From assembly GCA_021203545.1 (NCBI GenBank), contig JAJQAZ010000005.1, forward strand, positions 1 to 64,000: a DNA stretch of 64,000 nucleotides, in the 5' to 3' direction. Within the stretch, counting starts at the first letter, position 1; every line of letters begins with the position of its first letter. Under the pieces are notes generated by a model. The model had not been told where the DNA came from and did no database searches. It worked only from the letters and a program-made list of their open reading frames with translations. Source of the stretch: Tannerellaceae bacterium. Lineage in GTDB: Bacteria; Bacteroidota; Bacteroidia; Bacteroidales; Tannerellaceae. Both the position numbers and the translations under genes were made by a program. Shown here in pieces: positions 1 to 8,294 of this stretch.

Positions 1-191
1 GCATTATATGATTTTTTTTAGTTTTGAAAGAATAAAAATTTTATTTTTAGACTAATCTTAGTTCTTTGAGAACTGTTGTTTTTTTATGTAAAAAAGAATA
101 ATAATTGATATTTTTAACTTGTTTATTCAAAGTTTCATGTTAATTATTTCTGCTGAAACCATTCCAACCACACAAAAAATCCGGGACATGA
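1..191. other. AT-rich left edge, no gene seen
   Basis: Very AT-rich sequence with T-runs and A-runs. No open frame of useful length, no convincing hairpin and no RNA gene was recognised. It lies downstream of the minus-strand gene that ends at 192 and may hold its transcript end. Confidence 0.5.
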
Positions 192-488
192 TTAATAGGA
201 AGGTATTAATTCTCCAACTTCTCCGGTGACAGGATCAAAAGAAAAGCGAAAATCATATGCTTCACCTGTATTGATAAAGAAATAGAGTTCGTCCTGTATA
301 TAATATACATCCAGAAAGTGGATATATGCATTCCGGGAATTGTTGTATAGAGTATGGATAATTCCGGCTACATCCCATTTTATGATTCCCTCTGCAGATT
401 GGATATATGCTTTGCCGGAAGTAGGTTCAATTACTGTCGTATGGATTCGATCTTTTAAGGATAGTAAAATTGGATCCTGAATATCCAT
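192..488 (-). CDS. hypothetical protein, 98 aa
   Basis: I do not recognise a family. The protein is 98 residues, acidic, has no signal peptide or membrane segment, and is rich in aromatic residues and short beta-like stretches (for example IIKWDVAGIIHTLY and YYIQDELYFFINTG). It begins with ATG at 488. It lies 73 nt downstream of the antitoxin-like gene at 562-897 on the same strand, so the two could form a transcription unit. It does not resemble RelE/ParE toxins, so calling it a toxin would be a guess. The surrounding sequence is AT-richer than the genes further right, which fits accessory DNA. Confidence 0.6.
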   Translation of the reverse strand: MDIQDPILLSLKDRIHTTVIEPTSGKAYIQSAEGIIKWDVAGIIHTLYNNSRNAYIHFLDVYYIQDELYFFINTGEAYDFRFSFDPVTGEVGELIPSY

Positions 489-561
489 TGTCTTGTTTTT
501 GACAGTTTTAATGTAAATAATAAATATACCTGTTTTTATTCAGATTAAGAATATCTGGCTT

Positions 562-897
562 TTATAATGTATGTCTTTTCATCATATCCTCAAAAGTGGT
601 TATTTTCCCTTCTTTTGCTTGTTGAATTGCTAACCGGGTTCTTGCATTTAATTCTTCTATTGAATATTGACAAGGAAGAATCTCTTTATGAGTTAACTCA
701 ATATAAAATCGTTCCAACTCATTAAATAGTTCTTCATCGTTTAAGTCATTGAGGATTGAGTTGATTAATCCTGCTTTCCGTTCTGATAAATTTAATAAAT
801 GCCCTGTAGTTTGAAAATTTGTGCCTGCCTGATAGCTAAAACCGGGTTCGTTTAGCATCTTTTCCTGTGGGTTAGCTTGCTTGTAATTTTTTTTCAT
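562..897 (-). CDS. antitoxin-like small protein, 111 aa
   Basis: The C-terminal part (ARTRLAIQQAKEGKITTFED, then a short basic end) has the pattern of small Bacteroidota addiction-module antitoxins, in which a helix with A-x2-Q-x2-EGK-x5-ED-M follows a variable region. The N-terminus is polar and probably disordered. I chose ATG at 897, which gives MKKNYK, because the paralogue at 7060-7296 starts MKKYYK; the longer frame to 942 would need GTG. No RelE-like toxin follows; only the 98-residue unknown protein does. Family assignment is inferred from the motif and is moderate. Confidence 0.6.
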   Translation of the reverse strand: MKKNYKQANPQEKMLNEPGFSYQAGTNFQTTGHLLNLSERKAGLINSILNDLNDEELFNELERFYIELTHKEILPCQYSIEELNARTRLAIQQAKEGKITTFEDMMKRHTL

Positions 898-998
898 ATT
901 TGTCTTATGTAATTGTTTTGATTCCTTTTTTAATATAAACACAAAAATAACATTTATCCGGAGATTCTTTATCTTTGTTGGAATAAATCTGATATAAT

Positions 999-1994
999 AT
1001 GGACTTGTACAAGGCTAATGAGAAGCGATATACTTCTATGGAGTACCGTCGTTGTGGAAGAAGTGGGATATTGCTGCCGGCTATTTCGCTCGGTTTGTGG
1101 CATAATTTCGGGAGTGTGGATGTGTTTGATAATTATAGTCAGATCGCATATACTGCTTTTGATGCCGGTATAACGCATTTCGATCTGGCCAATAATTATG
1201 GGCCTGTATATGGTTCGGCGGAAGAAAACTTTGGACGTATCCTTAAAAAGGGATTGGGGCATTACCGGGATGAAATGATTATTTCTACCAAAGCCGGATA
1301 TGATATGTGGCCCGGACCGTATGGTAACTGGGGGAGCCGTAAGTATTTGATGGCAAGCCTTGACCAGAGCCTTAAACGGATGGGAGTGGAGTATGTGGAT
1401 ATATTCTATTCGCACCGTCCGGATCCGGAAACTCCGATAGAAGAAACGATGGGTGCACTGGCTGATATCGTGCGGCAGGGAAAAGCCCTGTATGTAGGTA
1501 TCTCTAATTACAGCGACGAACAGGCTGACCGGGCATTGGCTGTATTGAATGAGTATAAGGTGCCCTGCCTGATTCATCAGGCACGTTATTCGATGCTTGA
1601 CAGATGGGTGGAACCAGCCTTATTACCGTTTTTGAAAGAAAAAGGGGTGGGGCTGATTGCTTTCTCGCCGTTGGCACAGGGTATATTGTCTGCTAAGTAT
1701 CTGAACGGTATACCGGAACAATCCAGGGCAGCGAAGTCAACCGGACATTTACAAACTACCATGATTACTGATGAGGTGTTAAATAAAGTGCGCTGTTTGA
1801 ATGATCTGGCTTTGCAACGGGGGCAAACACTTCTGGAAATGGCAATCGCCTGGTTATTGAAAGACCCGGGAGTAACCAGCGTATTGATTGGTGCCAGCTC
1901 TGTAGTACAATTAAATAGTAACCTGAAAGCCTTGCAGAATTGTAGCTTTACGCAGGAAGAATTGGTGGAGATAGAAAATATATTAAGTAGATAA
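999..1994 (+). CDS. aldo/keto reductase, YghZ/Gpr type
   Basis: A 331-residue NAD(P)H-dependent aldo/keto reductase, close in layout to the L-glyceraldehyde-3-phosphate reductase (YghZ/Gpr, AKR14) branch. The protein reduces small aldehydes in the cytoplasm. The AKR catalytic tetrad is visible: D and Y in DLANNYG, K in ISTKAGYD and H in FYSHRPD. The cofactor end is also present (VLIGASSVVQLNSNLKAL). Length is normal for the subfamily (about 330-350). The ATG at 999 follows a TATCTTTG -7-like element at 970-977, leaving a very short leader. It is a single gene with its own promoter; neighbours give no pathway. Confidence 0.93.
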   Translation: MDLYKANEKRYTSMEYRRCGRSGILLPAISLGLWHNFGSVDVFDNYSQIAYTAFDAGITHFDLANNYGPVYGSAEENFGRILKKGLGHYRDEMIISTKAGYDMWPGPYGNWGSRKYLMASLDQSLKRMGVEYVDIFYSHRPDPETPIEETMGALADIVRQGKALYVGISNYSDEQADRALAVLNEYKVPCLIHQARYSMLDRWVEPALLPFLKEKGVGLIAFSPLAQGILSAKYLNGIPEQSRAAKSTGHLQTTMITDEVLNKVRCLNDLALQRGQTLLEMAIAWLLKDPGVTSVLIGASSVVQLNSNLKALQNCSFTQEELVEIENILSR

Positions 1995-2590
1995 AAGTAT
2001 TAAAATATTACAACGGTTTGTTCACTTTGTTTGGTGTAGCGTCCTCGCCAATGCCATCAACTTAAGATTTAGATAGCTCTTTGTTGGTCGAAGGGGACCC
2101 CGATAAACCGGGATGTTCCATTTGCAATCACCGCCTGTGGGATATAAGGATTTGTAATCCGCTTACAGATTCCGAACTCTCTATTTAAGGGGTATTCATT
2201 TGTTTGTCGGATCACAGATCCTAATACTCGTTAGTCGGGGATTACAAATCCCCTCCGACCAAAAAAGATATTCTCTCTTAAGCTAATCTCGACACCCAAC
2301 TTTTAGCTTGTAATCCAGAAGGGATTGAATGTGAATAACCCCCGGTGAAGCGTAGCGACCGGGGGTGAGTGAATCTCTTGTATTTTTTCAACGCCGAACG
2401 GTGTTGAACTTATGATTCAACCCACTGTCGGGGTTGATGTCATTTTGGGTTTTTGTTTCCCCCAGTCGCTACGCTTCACTGGGGGTTATTCACATTCAAT
2501 CCCTTCGGGATTACAACTTAAAAAGATGTGTTTAGAAAGTAGCCCGGGAGGGAGAATTAGATACGATTACTCTTTTACTGGGGAACTATC
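1995..2590. other. intergenic repeat region
   Basis: About 600 nt without a convincing gene. It contains short palindromes of the GGATTTGTAATCC type (about 2154 and, as GGGGATT-ACA-AATCCCC, 2237-2253), a GGGATGTTCCATTT word that recurs as AGGATGTTCCATTT near 15661, and the long inverted repeat 2309-2517 listed separately. A 147-codon plus-strand frame from 2412 crosses the repeat and the real gene at 2591-2833 and is rejected. Confidence 0.7.
2309..2517. repeat. REP-like long inverted repeat, about 58-bp arms
   Basis: The left arm (2309-2366) and right arm (2459-2517) are reverse complements with a few mismatches. Each arm contains a GGGATTGAATGTGAATAACC block and an inner hairpin built of CCCCCGGTGAAG and CGACCGGGGG. 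The loop of about 90 nt holds a further small dyad (TCAAC...GTTGA). Structure resembles REP/BIME-type elements or a non-autonomous remnant. Related hairpin elements occur at 7462-7553 and 51919-52022. Confidence 0.8.
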
Positions 2591-2833
2591 TTATGCTCTT
2601 CTGAACAGTGATACGATCCATAGTAGCAGTAAGGCACCTATGGTAGACATAATGATTGAGCCCAGGATGCCGTTCATGGCTAATCCTAATAGGCCAAATA
2701 TCCAACCACCGATTACACCACCGATGATCCCTACGATCAGGTTAACTACTAAACCATATCCGGCTCCCCGGAAAATTTTACCTGCCAGAAATCCGGCAAG
2801 AATCCCTATAATTATTGATATTAATATTCCCAT
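2591..2833 (-). CDS. GlsB/YeaQ/YmgE family membrane protein
   Basis: An 80-residue, very hydrophobic protein with three predicted membrane segments and the glycine-zipper motifs of the family (GILAGFLAGKIFRG and GIVGGVIGGWIFG-like repeats). The family is also called transglycosylase-associated protein, but no enzymatic role is established; it is often linked to stress and envelope state. ATG at 2833 gives MGILISIIIGILAG, the normal start. It is monocistronic between a repeat region and a frameshifted signalling gene. Confidence 0.9.
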   Translation of the reverse strand: MGILISIIIGILAGFLAGKIFRGAGYGLVVNLIVGIIGGVIGGWIFGLLGLAMNGILGSIIMSTIGALLLLWIVSLFRRA

Positions 2834-2893
2834 AACTTATTTTTTTAGTTCTTGATAACCTAAAAACAACAAGTTTAGTGGTATTGTTCTGCC

Positions 2894-3963
2894 TTAGCAG
2901 GTAAACGAGAAGTAACAAGAGGTCCCGGATGGCTCTTTGGTGTCAAACCATATTTTACCTTTATGGGCTTCCGCATACGAGTTACTCAACAGCCAGCCAT
3001 TATCTTTTTGCTCTTTTTCAGCTTCTCCCTGCGTGCCGGTGCGGTGTATTTTTACCACACACTGGTCATCCGGAGCAGCATAACACGAAAGGATTACCTG
3101 GCCCCCGGCTGGTTATACCGGATCGCGTTGGAGAGGAGGTTACGGATAATGGAACGGAACATTTCGATATCTACATCGGCCAATAGTTCGGAGTCGAATC
3201 CTTCTTTAAACAGGGTTACCTCTTTTTGCTGTGCTACCAGTTGGTAAGAGTTCGCTATATTGGCCAGGATACTGTTAATGTCTACCCGTTGCCTTCTGGG
3301 TTTGCATATATCCGGATGGTAATTGTTCAGTTTCTGGTAGTTGTCCCATATCAGGGCCGCCTCTGTTGTTTCGTTACAGATGCCCAGCAACAGTTCGTAC
3401 TCATCTTTGGCTATACTATCCTTCCCCAACGTATGCAATAGGGATGTATTCATTAACCGGATGGAGTGCAGCGACGAACGTAACTGTTTGGAAACAGCCG
3501 AGTAGTTTCGCTCTTTGTTTTCAAGTCTTTCCTGCAATTGCCGGATGAGGAGTTGTTGTTCCTGCTGCTGTTTATAGAAACTGATCCGGTTGAATAGTTC
3601 GTCTTTGCGTAACGGCTTCATCAGCGAATCGGTTGCTCCTTTTTGGAACGCTGCCGTCAAAAGGTCGCGGCAACTACCGTCTACCAATACGATCACAGGA
3701 ACAGTACTGAATTTTATATTTGAACGTAATTCGTGCAGAAAGGAGAATTTTTCTTCCGGATTGTCTGTTAAATCCAGTAGAATCATATCCGGAAGCCAGT
3801 TGTTTATCAACTCTTTAGCAGTTACAACATCAGCGGCGCTCCGGGAAACGTACATTTTCATAGTTAAAGCAGATGTGGCTATCGCCGCAGTCTGCGGATC
3901 CTTATCAATAATAAGGGTCTTGTACATATAAGTAAATTTGTCCATCTTCGTTAAATCTATCAT
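2894..3963 (-). pseudogene. receiver/histidine-kinase-like protein, frameshifted
   Basis: The open part (289 codons, stop at 3094) has an N-terminal receiver domain (phosphoacceptor D in DMILLDLTD, K in MKPLRKDEL), a coiled-coil linker, an HisKA-like helix pair with SSLHSIRLM, and an N-box-like IIRNLLSNAIRYNQPG. It then leaves the family reading frame. Adding one G in the G5 run at about 3101-3105 lets translation continue QVILSCYAAPDD... to TAA at 2894, giving a 356-residue protein with a degenerate ATPase half that lacks a clear DxGxG box. The reconstruction (1070 nt plus one) is exactly in frame. It may be a true pseudogene, a switchable gene or a homopolymer sequence error. Confidence 0.8.
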
Positions 3964-4104
3964 TGGTTATACAAATTTACTCATTTTCATTGACTTAACA
4001 CTTAAAAGTGTACTAATTGATGTTATTTCACTCTTAAGAATGTTATGAGTTACTAAGAAAACCAAATCGCTTTACAGGATTTTTAGAATACCACATTTTT
4101 TGTG

Positions 4105-4112
4105 TAGGTTTG
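4105..4112 (+). promoter_or_regulatory. candidate -7 element TAGGTTTG
   Basis: Matches the Bacteroides -7 consensus TAnnTTTG, 22 nt before the ATG at 4134. The -33 half is weak (TTTA at 4082-4085, 19 nt spacing). It argues against the upstream TTG at 4110 as start of the nuclease gene, because that codon sits inside the promoter. Confidence 0.5.
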
Positions 4113-4133
4113 CAGTTAAATACAGACGACTCA

Positions 4134-7049
4134 ATGAAACCCTTTTTATATCAGATAGCAGACCTTTTTCATAAGAACTATGGAGTAAAGATCAGCCGTT
4201 TTGCATTTATATTCCCCAATAAACGTACCGGGCTGTTCTTCCAGAAGTATCTTTCGGAAATTTATGATAAGCCTCTTTTCTCGCCCTCAGTTTTGACTAT
4301 CAGTGATTTATTTCTTGAATTAAGCGATAAACAATTGGCAGACCGTATCGGTATGCTGTTTAAACTTTATTCGATCTATATACGGAAAAGTAATTCGCCG
4401 GAGTCGTTTGACGAGTTCCTGCACTGGGGCGAAATGCTGTTAAGTGATTTTGACGACGTGGATAAATATATGGCCAATGCCCGGATGCTATTTACCAACG
4501 TTACTGATTTGCGTACGATTGAGTCTGATTATTCTTTTCTTAGCCCCTCGCAGATTGCTGCTATCCGTACGTTTTGGAACTCCTTCAATCCTACCACTTC
4601 CGGGACTAACGAGAAAAGTTTCCTGGCTGCCTGGGAAATACTGTACGATCTGTATACAACTTTCCGTGAAGAATTGGCAGAAGAGGGAAAAGGGTATGAA
4701 GGGATGATCTACCGTGAAGTGATAGACCGTCTGGCAAGTGTAGAGAAACTGGATTTTCCCTGGGAAAAGGTCGTATTTGTAGGGTTGAATGCTCTCTCGT
4801 TGGTAGAGGAAAAATTGCTTGGTGAATTGCAAAAAGCCGGTATTGCTGATTTTTATTGGGACTATGAATCGGATATGGTGAAAGATCCCGAAAACAGAGC
4901 CTCTTACTTTGTGTCGCGCAACCGTTCGCTGTTTCCTTCGCTACTCGAATGGCCGGAACAGCAGCTGGCAAAGCCGGAGATAGAGGTTATCGGGATACCT
5001 TCCGGTATCGGGCAGGCTAAACAGGTATACACCTTATTGGAGGAAATGCATCGCAACAATCAGTTAAACCCGGAGGAGGCTCTCAAAACAGCTATCGTGT
5101 TGCCGGATGAAAGCCTGCTGATCCCTGTGCTGAATTCCATTCCGGAGCAGATAAAGCATATCAATGTAACTATAGGTTATCCCCTTACGGGAACTCCGGT
5201 AGCCTCGTTGATGGAATATGTATTGGCTTTGCATAAAAACCTGCGGTATGTAGACCGCCAGCCTATGTTTTATTACCGTGATGTACTGGCGGTATTGAAC
5301 CACCGGTATATGATGTCGGCCAATAAAGAAGTGGTTTCTGCCCTGATCCGGAATATCACGATGTTTAATAAAATATATATAGGGAAGGACGAACTGGCCC
5401 GCACACCCCTGATGGAAACTATTTTCCGCCCGGTAGACCAGGTTGAGGAATTGTCGGACTACCTGTTGGATGTACTGGAACAATTAAACTTCTATATGCG
5501 CCTGGCAGCCTGGCAGGAGAACCCGGTAGAGGAGGCAGACGAAGACGAATTGTCAATTCTTAATTCTCAATTGTCTATCCGGGACCTGGAACAGGAATTC
5601 ATTTTCCACTATTTTGTTACGGTAAACCGGATGAAGGAGGTAATGAAAGAGTGTGGTATCGAAATCCGTATCAATACCTATTTCAGGTTATTGAACCGGA
5701 TTACTGAAAATATTAAGATTCCTTTTAAAGGAGAACCGCTTTCCGGATTACAGATTATGGGTATCCTGGAAACCCGTGCCCTCGATTTTGACCGTTTGAT
5801 TATCCTGTCCATGAACGAAGGGGTATTTCCGGTAAAGAAATCATCCAATTCGTTTATCCCCTATAATTTGCGGAAAGGTTTTGATCTTCCTACTTACGAA
5901 CATCAGGATAGTATCTGGGCCTATTATTTTTACCGCTTGTTGCAACGTACCTCTCATGTATCTCTTATTTATGATACCCGCAGTACAGGGCTTCTGTCGG
6001 GCGAAAAAAGCCGCTTTATCCACCAGTTGCATTACCATTATAATTATCCGCTGCAGAATAAGCTGGTCGTATATAATGTATCGTCGTCTAAAACCACTGC
6101 TTTACAGATGATCAAAACGGATCAGATACAGGAGGCACTATCTGCTTTTTATGTAGGGGGCGAACGGGCACTGTCGGCCAGTGCGATCAATACCTATCTG
6201 GATTGTCCGCTGAAATTTTATTTCATGGTCATAGAAAATGTACAGGAGGAAGAGGAAGTAACCGAGGCCATGGAAAGTGATGTATTCGGTAGTATCCTGC
6301 ACAAAGTGCTCGAAGACCTGTATGCTCCTTACCGGGGCCGTACGCTGATGCCGGATATACTGAAATCGATCCGGAAGTCGGAAGAACTGCTTACGGAAAC
6401 TATCCGTCGTGCTTTTGCTGAGATATTTTTTAAAACAGAGACTGTTCGCCCGCTTACAGGGCGGAACTTCCTGATTGGTGAAATGATCCGTAAATATATA
6501 AAGAAAGTGCTGGAGCGGGATGCCCGGTGGGCACCTTTCCGTTACATAGAGTCCGAAAAGCGGATAAAAGATATTTTTACCCTGTCGGACAACAGGCAGA
6601 TACAACTGAAAGGTTTCATTGACCGGGTGGATGAAGTGAACGATACGGTCCGTATTATCGACTATAAGAGTGGCGAAGGGATTAGTACTTTCCGTGATAT
6701 CCAAAGCCTGTTCAATAAAGAGGAGAAAGAACGTCCCAAAGCCGTTATGCAGGTATTTATGTATGCATGGATGTATAACCGCCTGCCCGAAGGCCGCAAC
6801 CGCCTGGTACAGCCGGAGATCTATTTTATGAGACGGATATTCTATGATACCTTCGATCCGGATATCTATTACCGCCTTGACCGGATGAAAAAGGCCCGGG
6901 TGGAAGCCTTTGTGGATTATGCTACCGATTTTGAACGGGAAATGCGAAACTGCCTCGACGAAATATTCAACCCTGAAATCCCCTTCACCCAAACCCCCAC
7001 CGGCAAAGCCTGCATGTGGTGCAACTTCAAAGAGATTTGTGGGGTGTAA
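4134..7049 (+). CDS. AddB-like PD-(D/E)XK nuclease/helicase-fold protein
   Basis: A 971-residue cytoplasmic protein of the AddB/RexB type, expected to act in double-strand-break end resection with an AddA-like helicase-nuclease. The N-terminal half has the inactive helicase fold (FIFPNKRTGLFF near residue 25-35). The C-terminal nuclease has LHKVLEDLY, D in FIDRVDEV and K in IIDYKSGEG. Four cysteines, C691 (LDCPLKF) and C960-x2-C963-x5-C969 at the very end, match the AddB iron-sulfur staple. I use ATG at 4134; the frame opens at a TTG inside the promoter. No AddA gene is adjacent in this window. An oddity is the in-frame repeat at 5548-5575 (see findings). Confidence 0.85.
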   Translation: MKPFLYQIADLFHKNYGVKISRFAFIFPNKRTGLFFQKYLSEIYDKPLFSPSVLTISDLFLELSDKQLADRIGMLFKLYSIYIRKSNSPESFDEFLHWGEMLLSDFDDVDKYMANARMLFTNVTDLRTIESDYSFLSPSQIAAIRTFWNSFNPTTSGTNEKSFLAAWEILYDLYTTFREELAEEGKGYEGMIYREVIDRLASVEKLDFPWEKVVFVGLNALSLVEEKLLGELQKAGIADFYWDYESDMVKDPENRASYFVSRNRSLFPSLLEWPEQQLAKPEIEVIGIPSGIGQAKQVYTLLEEMHRNNQLNPEEALKTAIVLPDESLLIPVLNSIPEQIKHINVTIGYPLTGTPVASLMEYVLALHKNLRYVDRQPMFYYRDVLAVLNHRYMMSANKEVVSALIRNITMFNKIYIGKDELARTPLMETIFRPVDQVEELSDYLLDVLEQLNFYMRLAAWQENPVEEADEDELSILNSQLSIRDLEQEFIFHYFVTVNRMKEVMKECGIEIRINTYFRLLNRITENIKIPFKGEPLSGLQIMGILETRALDFDRLIILSMNEGVFPVKKSSNSFIPYNLRKGFDLPTYEHQDSIWAYYFYRLLQRTSHVSLIYDTRSTGLLSGEKSRFIHQLHYHYNYPLQNKLVVYNVSSSKTTALQMIKTDQIQEALSAFYVGGERALSASAINTYLDCPLKFYFMVIENVQEEEEVTEAMESDVFGSILHKVLEDLYAPYRGRTLMPDILKSIRKSEELLTETIRRAFAEIFFKTETVRPLTGRNFLIGEMIRKYIKKVLERDARWAPFRYIESEKRIKDIFTLSDNRQIQLKGFIDRVDEVNDTVRIIDYKSGEGISTFRDIQSLFNKEEKERPKAVMQVFMYAWMYNRLPEGRNRLVQPEIYFMRRIFYDTFDPDIYYRLDRMKKARVEAFVDYATDFEREMRNCLDEIFNPEIPFTQTPTGKACMWCNFKEICGV
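5548..5575 (+). repeat. in-frame intergenic-type repeat inside CDS
   Basis: The sequence AATTGTCAATTCTTAATT followed by CTCAATTGTC lies in the middle of the AddB-like gene and encodes LSILNSQLSI. The same word family (AATTGTCAATTG and its complement) forms the intergenic inverted repeat at 34131-34285 and occurs at 49505-49520. It adds residues to an acidic linker without breaking the frame. Confidence 0.7.
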
Positions 7050-7059
7050 GTAAGTTTTT

Positions 7060-7296
7060 TCATAGAGGATGTTTCTTTTCCATTTCTTCGTGTGACCGGT
7101 ATTTTCCTTCTTTATATTGTTGTAAACTTTCTTCTGCTAAACGTTGTATTATTGGGATCGTAGAAGGGTAAGGTTGTTTACTTGTGTTTAAAGAAGATCC
7201 CCTGGATGTATCATTGTGTTGAATAGGAAAATAAGAGATTTCCGGTTCTTTTATTTTTTCCGGATTATCTTTCATGGGTTTGTAATATTTCTTCAT
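7060..7296 (-). CDS. antitoxin-like small protein, 78 aa
   Basis: A 78-residue polar protein starting MKKYYKPMKD and ending with ESLQQYKEGKYRSHEEMEKK. This end is the same pattern as the end of the gene at 562-897 (LAIQQAKEGKITTFEDMMKR), so the two are paralogues with conserved first and last parts and a variable proline/serine-rich middle. The pattern is typical of Bacteroidota antitoxin-like or addiction-module component proteins. No toxin gene is beside it: it is convergent with the nuclease gene and followed by repeats. Function is not shown by the sequence. Confidence 0.6.
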   Translation of the reverse strand: MKKYYKPMKDNPEKIKEPEISYFPIQHNDTSRGSSLNTSKQPYPSTIPIIQRLAEESLQQYKEGKYRSHEEMEKKHPL

Positions 7297-7461
7297 AATT
7301 TTATTTGTTTGGTAAAATAAAGTGTACTTTACAAAAATAGTATTTTTTCTTTAGATATAGTATGAAATAATTGTTTTTTCTTATTGCTATAAAACATCTG
7401 TATTAGTCTATATCGCAGCAAGGTAACTCTATATAGAAAATAAATATACAGAAATTTTAAG

Positions 7462-7553
7462 CTGGGCCTTTGGCCCGAAAAACCATGTGCAATATTATAA
7501 CCCACGGTGGTGCTCAGCCGTGGGCTGAATTAAGTTACCCTTATCAGGGCGAA
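7462..7553. repeat. REP-like hairpin element
   Basis: Contains two small dyads, GGGCCTTTGGCCC and CCCACGG-N10-CCGTGGG, followed by CTGAATTAAGTTACCC. This layout matches the short hairpin elements at 2309-2517 and 51919-52022, although the loop bases differ. It sits between the antitoxin-like gene and the end of the beta-barrel gene. Confidence 0.6.
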
Positions 7554-7579
7554 ATAAATTTATATTATTCAGGAAAAGA

Positions 7580-8293
7580 TCAAAAAAGGAAACCCAGCGA
7601 GAAACTCATTACGTTGATGCGTTTGTCGAAACTGATGTCGGTAATGGTAGATTCTGAGGGGTTTTGGTTTTTGAAGTCCGAATCCTGTTTGTTTAGTCCG
7701 AATTCGTATTTGAAATCAAAGAATAGCCGCCAGATGCTGACGGCTACTCCGGTTACGATATTTATATCGAAATAATTACGGTTTACACCGAACCGGTTTT
7801 GTGAGTTCGAGAAGTTGAATGTGTAATCGGTTTTGTAATTGTATTTTAGCTGGGGGCCAGCCATGAGACTTAAGCCGTAAGGGCCTTCTTTTATAACGTT
7901 ATAGCCCACCAGTACGGGTATCTCGATTGTTTCGAATGTCATATTGAGAGTCAATGGATCCAGGATGTCTTCGTCTCCCTCTATACCGGAAGGAAGCAGG
8001 AACCGCAGTTCGGAGGAGGAGTGGTGCCAGGAGATACTGGGTTGAAGGAAGATGCGCCGCATATTGATCCGCCCGAACAGCGAGGCGGTATAGCCTACCT
8101 GGTAATGGGTCTGGATATTGTTGGCCTCTTTCCCGTCGATAGTCAGGGAGTTGATGATAGGCAGAGATGATTTAAGCCCAACAGTGGCTCCCCAGTTAAA
8201 TACTTTGTTATCAGTACGTATTGTGCGCCGTTCCTGTGCAGTAACAGAAATAGTTAGAAACAGGCAGAGAAGCAGAAGGACTTTATTTCTCAT
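7580..8293 (-). CDS. outer-membrane beta-barrel protein (PorT-like)
   Basis: A 237-residue secreted protein. The signal peptide is MRNKVLLLLCLFLTISVTAQ, cleaved after TAQ. The mature part has alternating beta strands with aromatic ends, terminating in the barrel-like FSLGFLF with C-terminal Phe. I chose ATG at 8293; the open frame continues upstream only inside the neighbouring gene. It starts 2 nt after the flavin reductase stop on the same strand, so the two are translationally coupled. The PorT/outer-membrane beta-barrel domain family is the likely home, but the role is unknown. Confidence 0.8.
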   Translation of the reverse strand: MRNKVLLLLCLFLTISVTAQERRTIRTDNKVFNWGATVGLKSSLPIINSLTIDGKEANNIQTHYQVGYTASLFGRINMRRIFLQPSISWHHSSSELRFLLPSGIEGDEDILDPLTLNMTFETIEIPVLVGYNVIKEGPYGLSLMAGPQLKYNYKTDYTFNFSNSQNRFGVNRNYFDINIVTGVAVSIWRLFFDFKYEFGLNKQDSDFKNQNPSESTITDISFDKRINVMSFSLGFLF

Positions 8294-8294
8294 T

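Noticed and set aside
192-897. Classical RelE/antitoxin operon
   Set aside because: The 98-residue product lacks RelE/ParE or HigB features; only the antitoxin-like half has support.
969-1577. Minus-strand frame of 202 codons
   Set aside because: Shadow of the aldo/keto reductase, whose catalytic residues are clear on the plus strand.
2412-2855. Plus-strand frame of 147 codons
   Set aside because: It runs through the REP-like repeat and over the well-supported GlsB-type gene on the other strand; proline/isoleucine-rich product looks like the complement of a membrane protein.
6138-6992. Minus-strand frame of 284 codons
   Set aside because: Complement of the conserved nuclease domain of the AddB-like gene; no family pattern.
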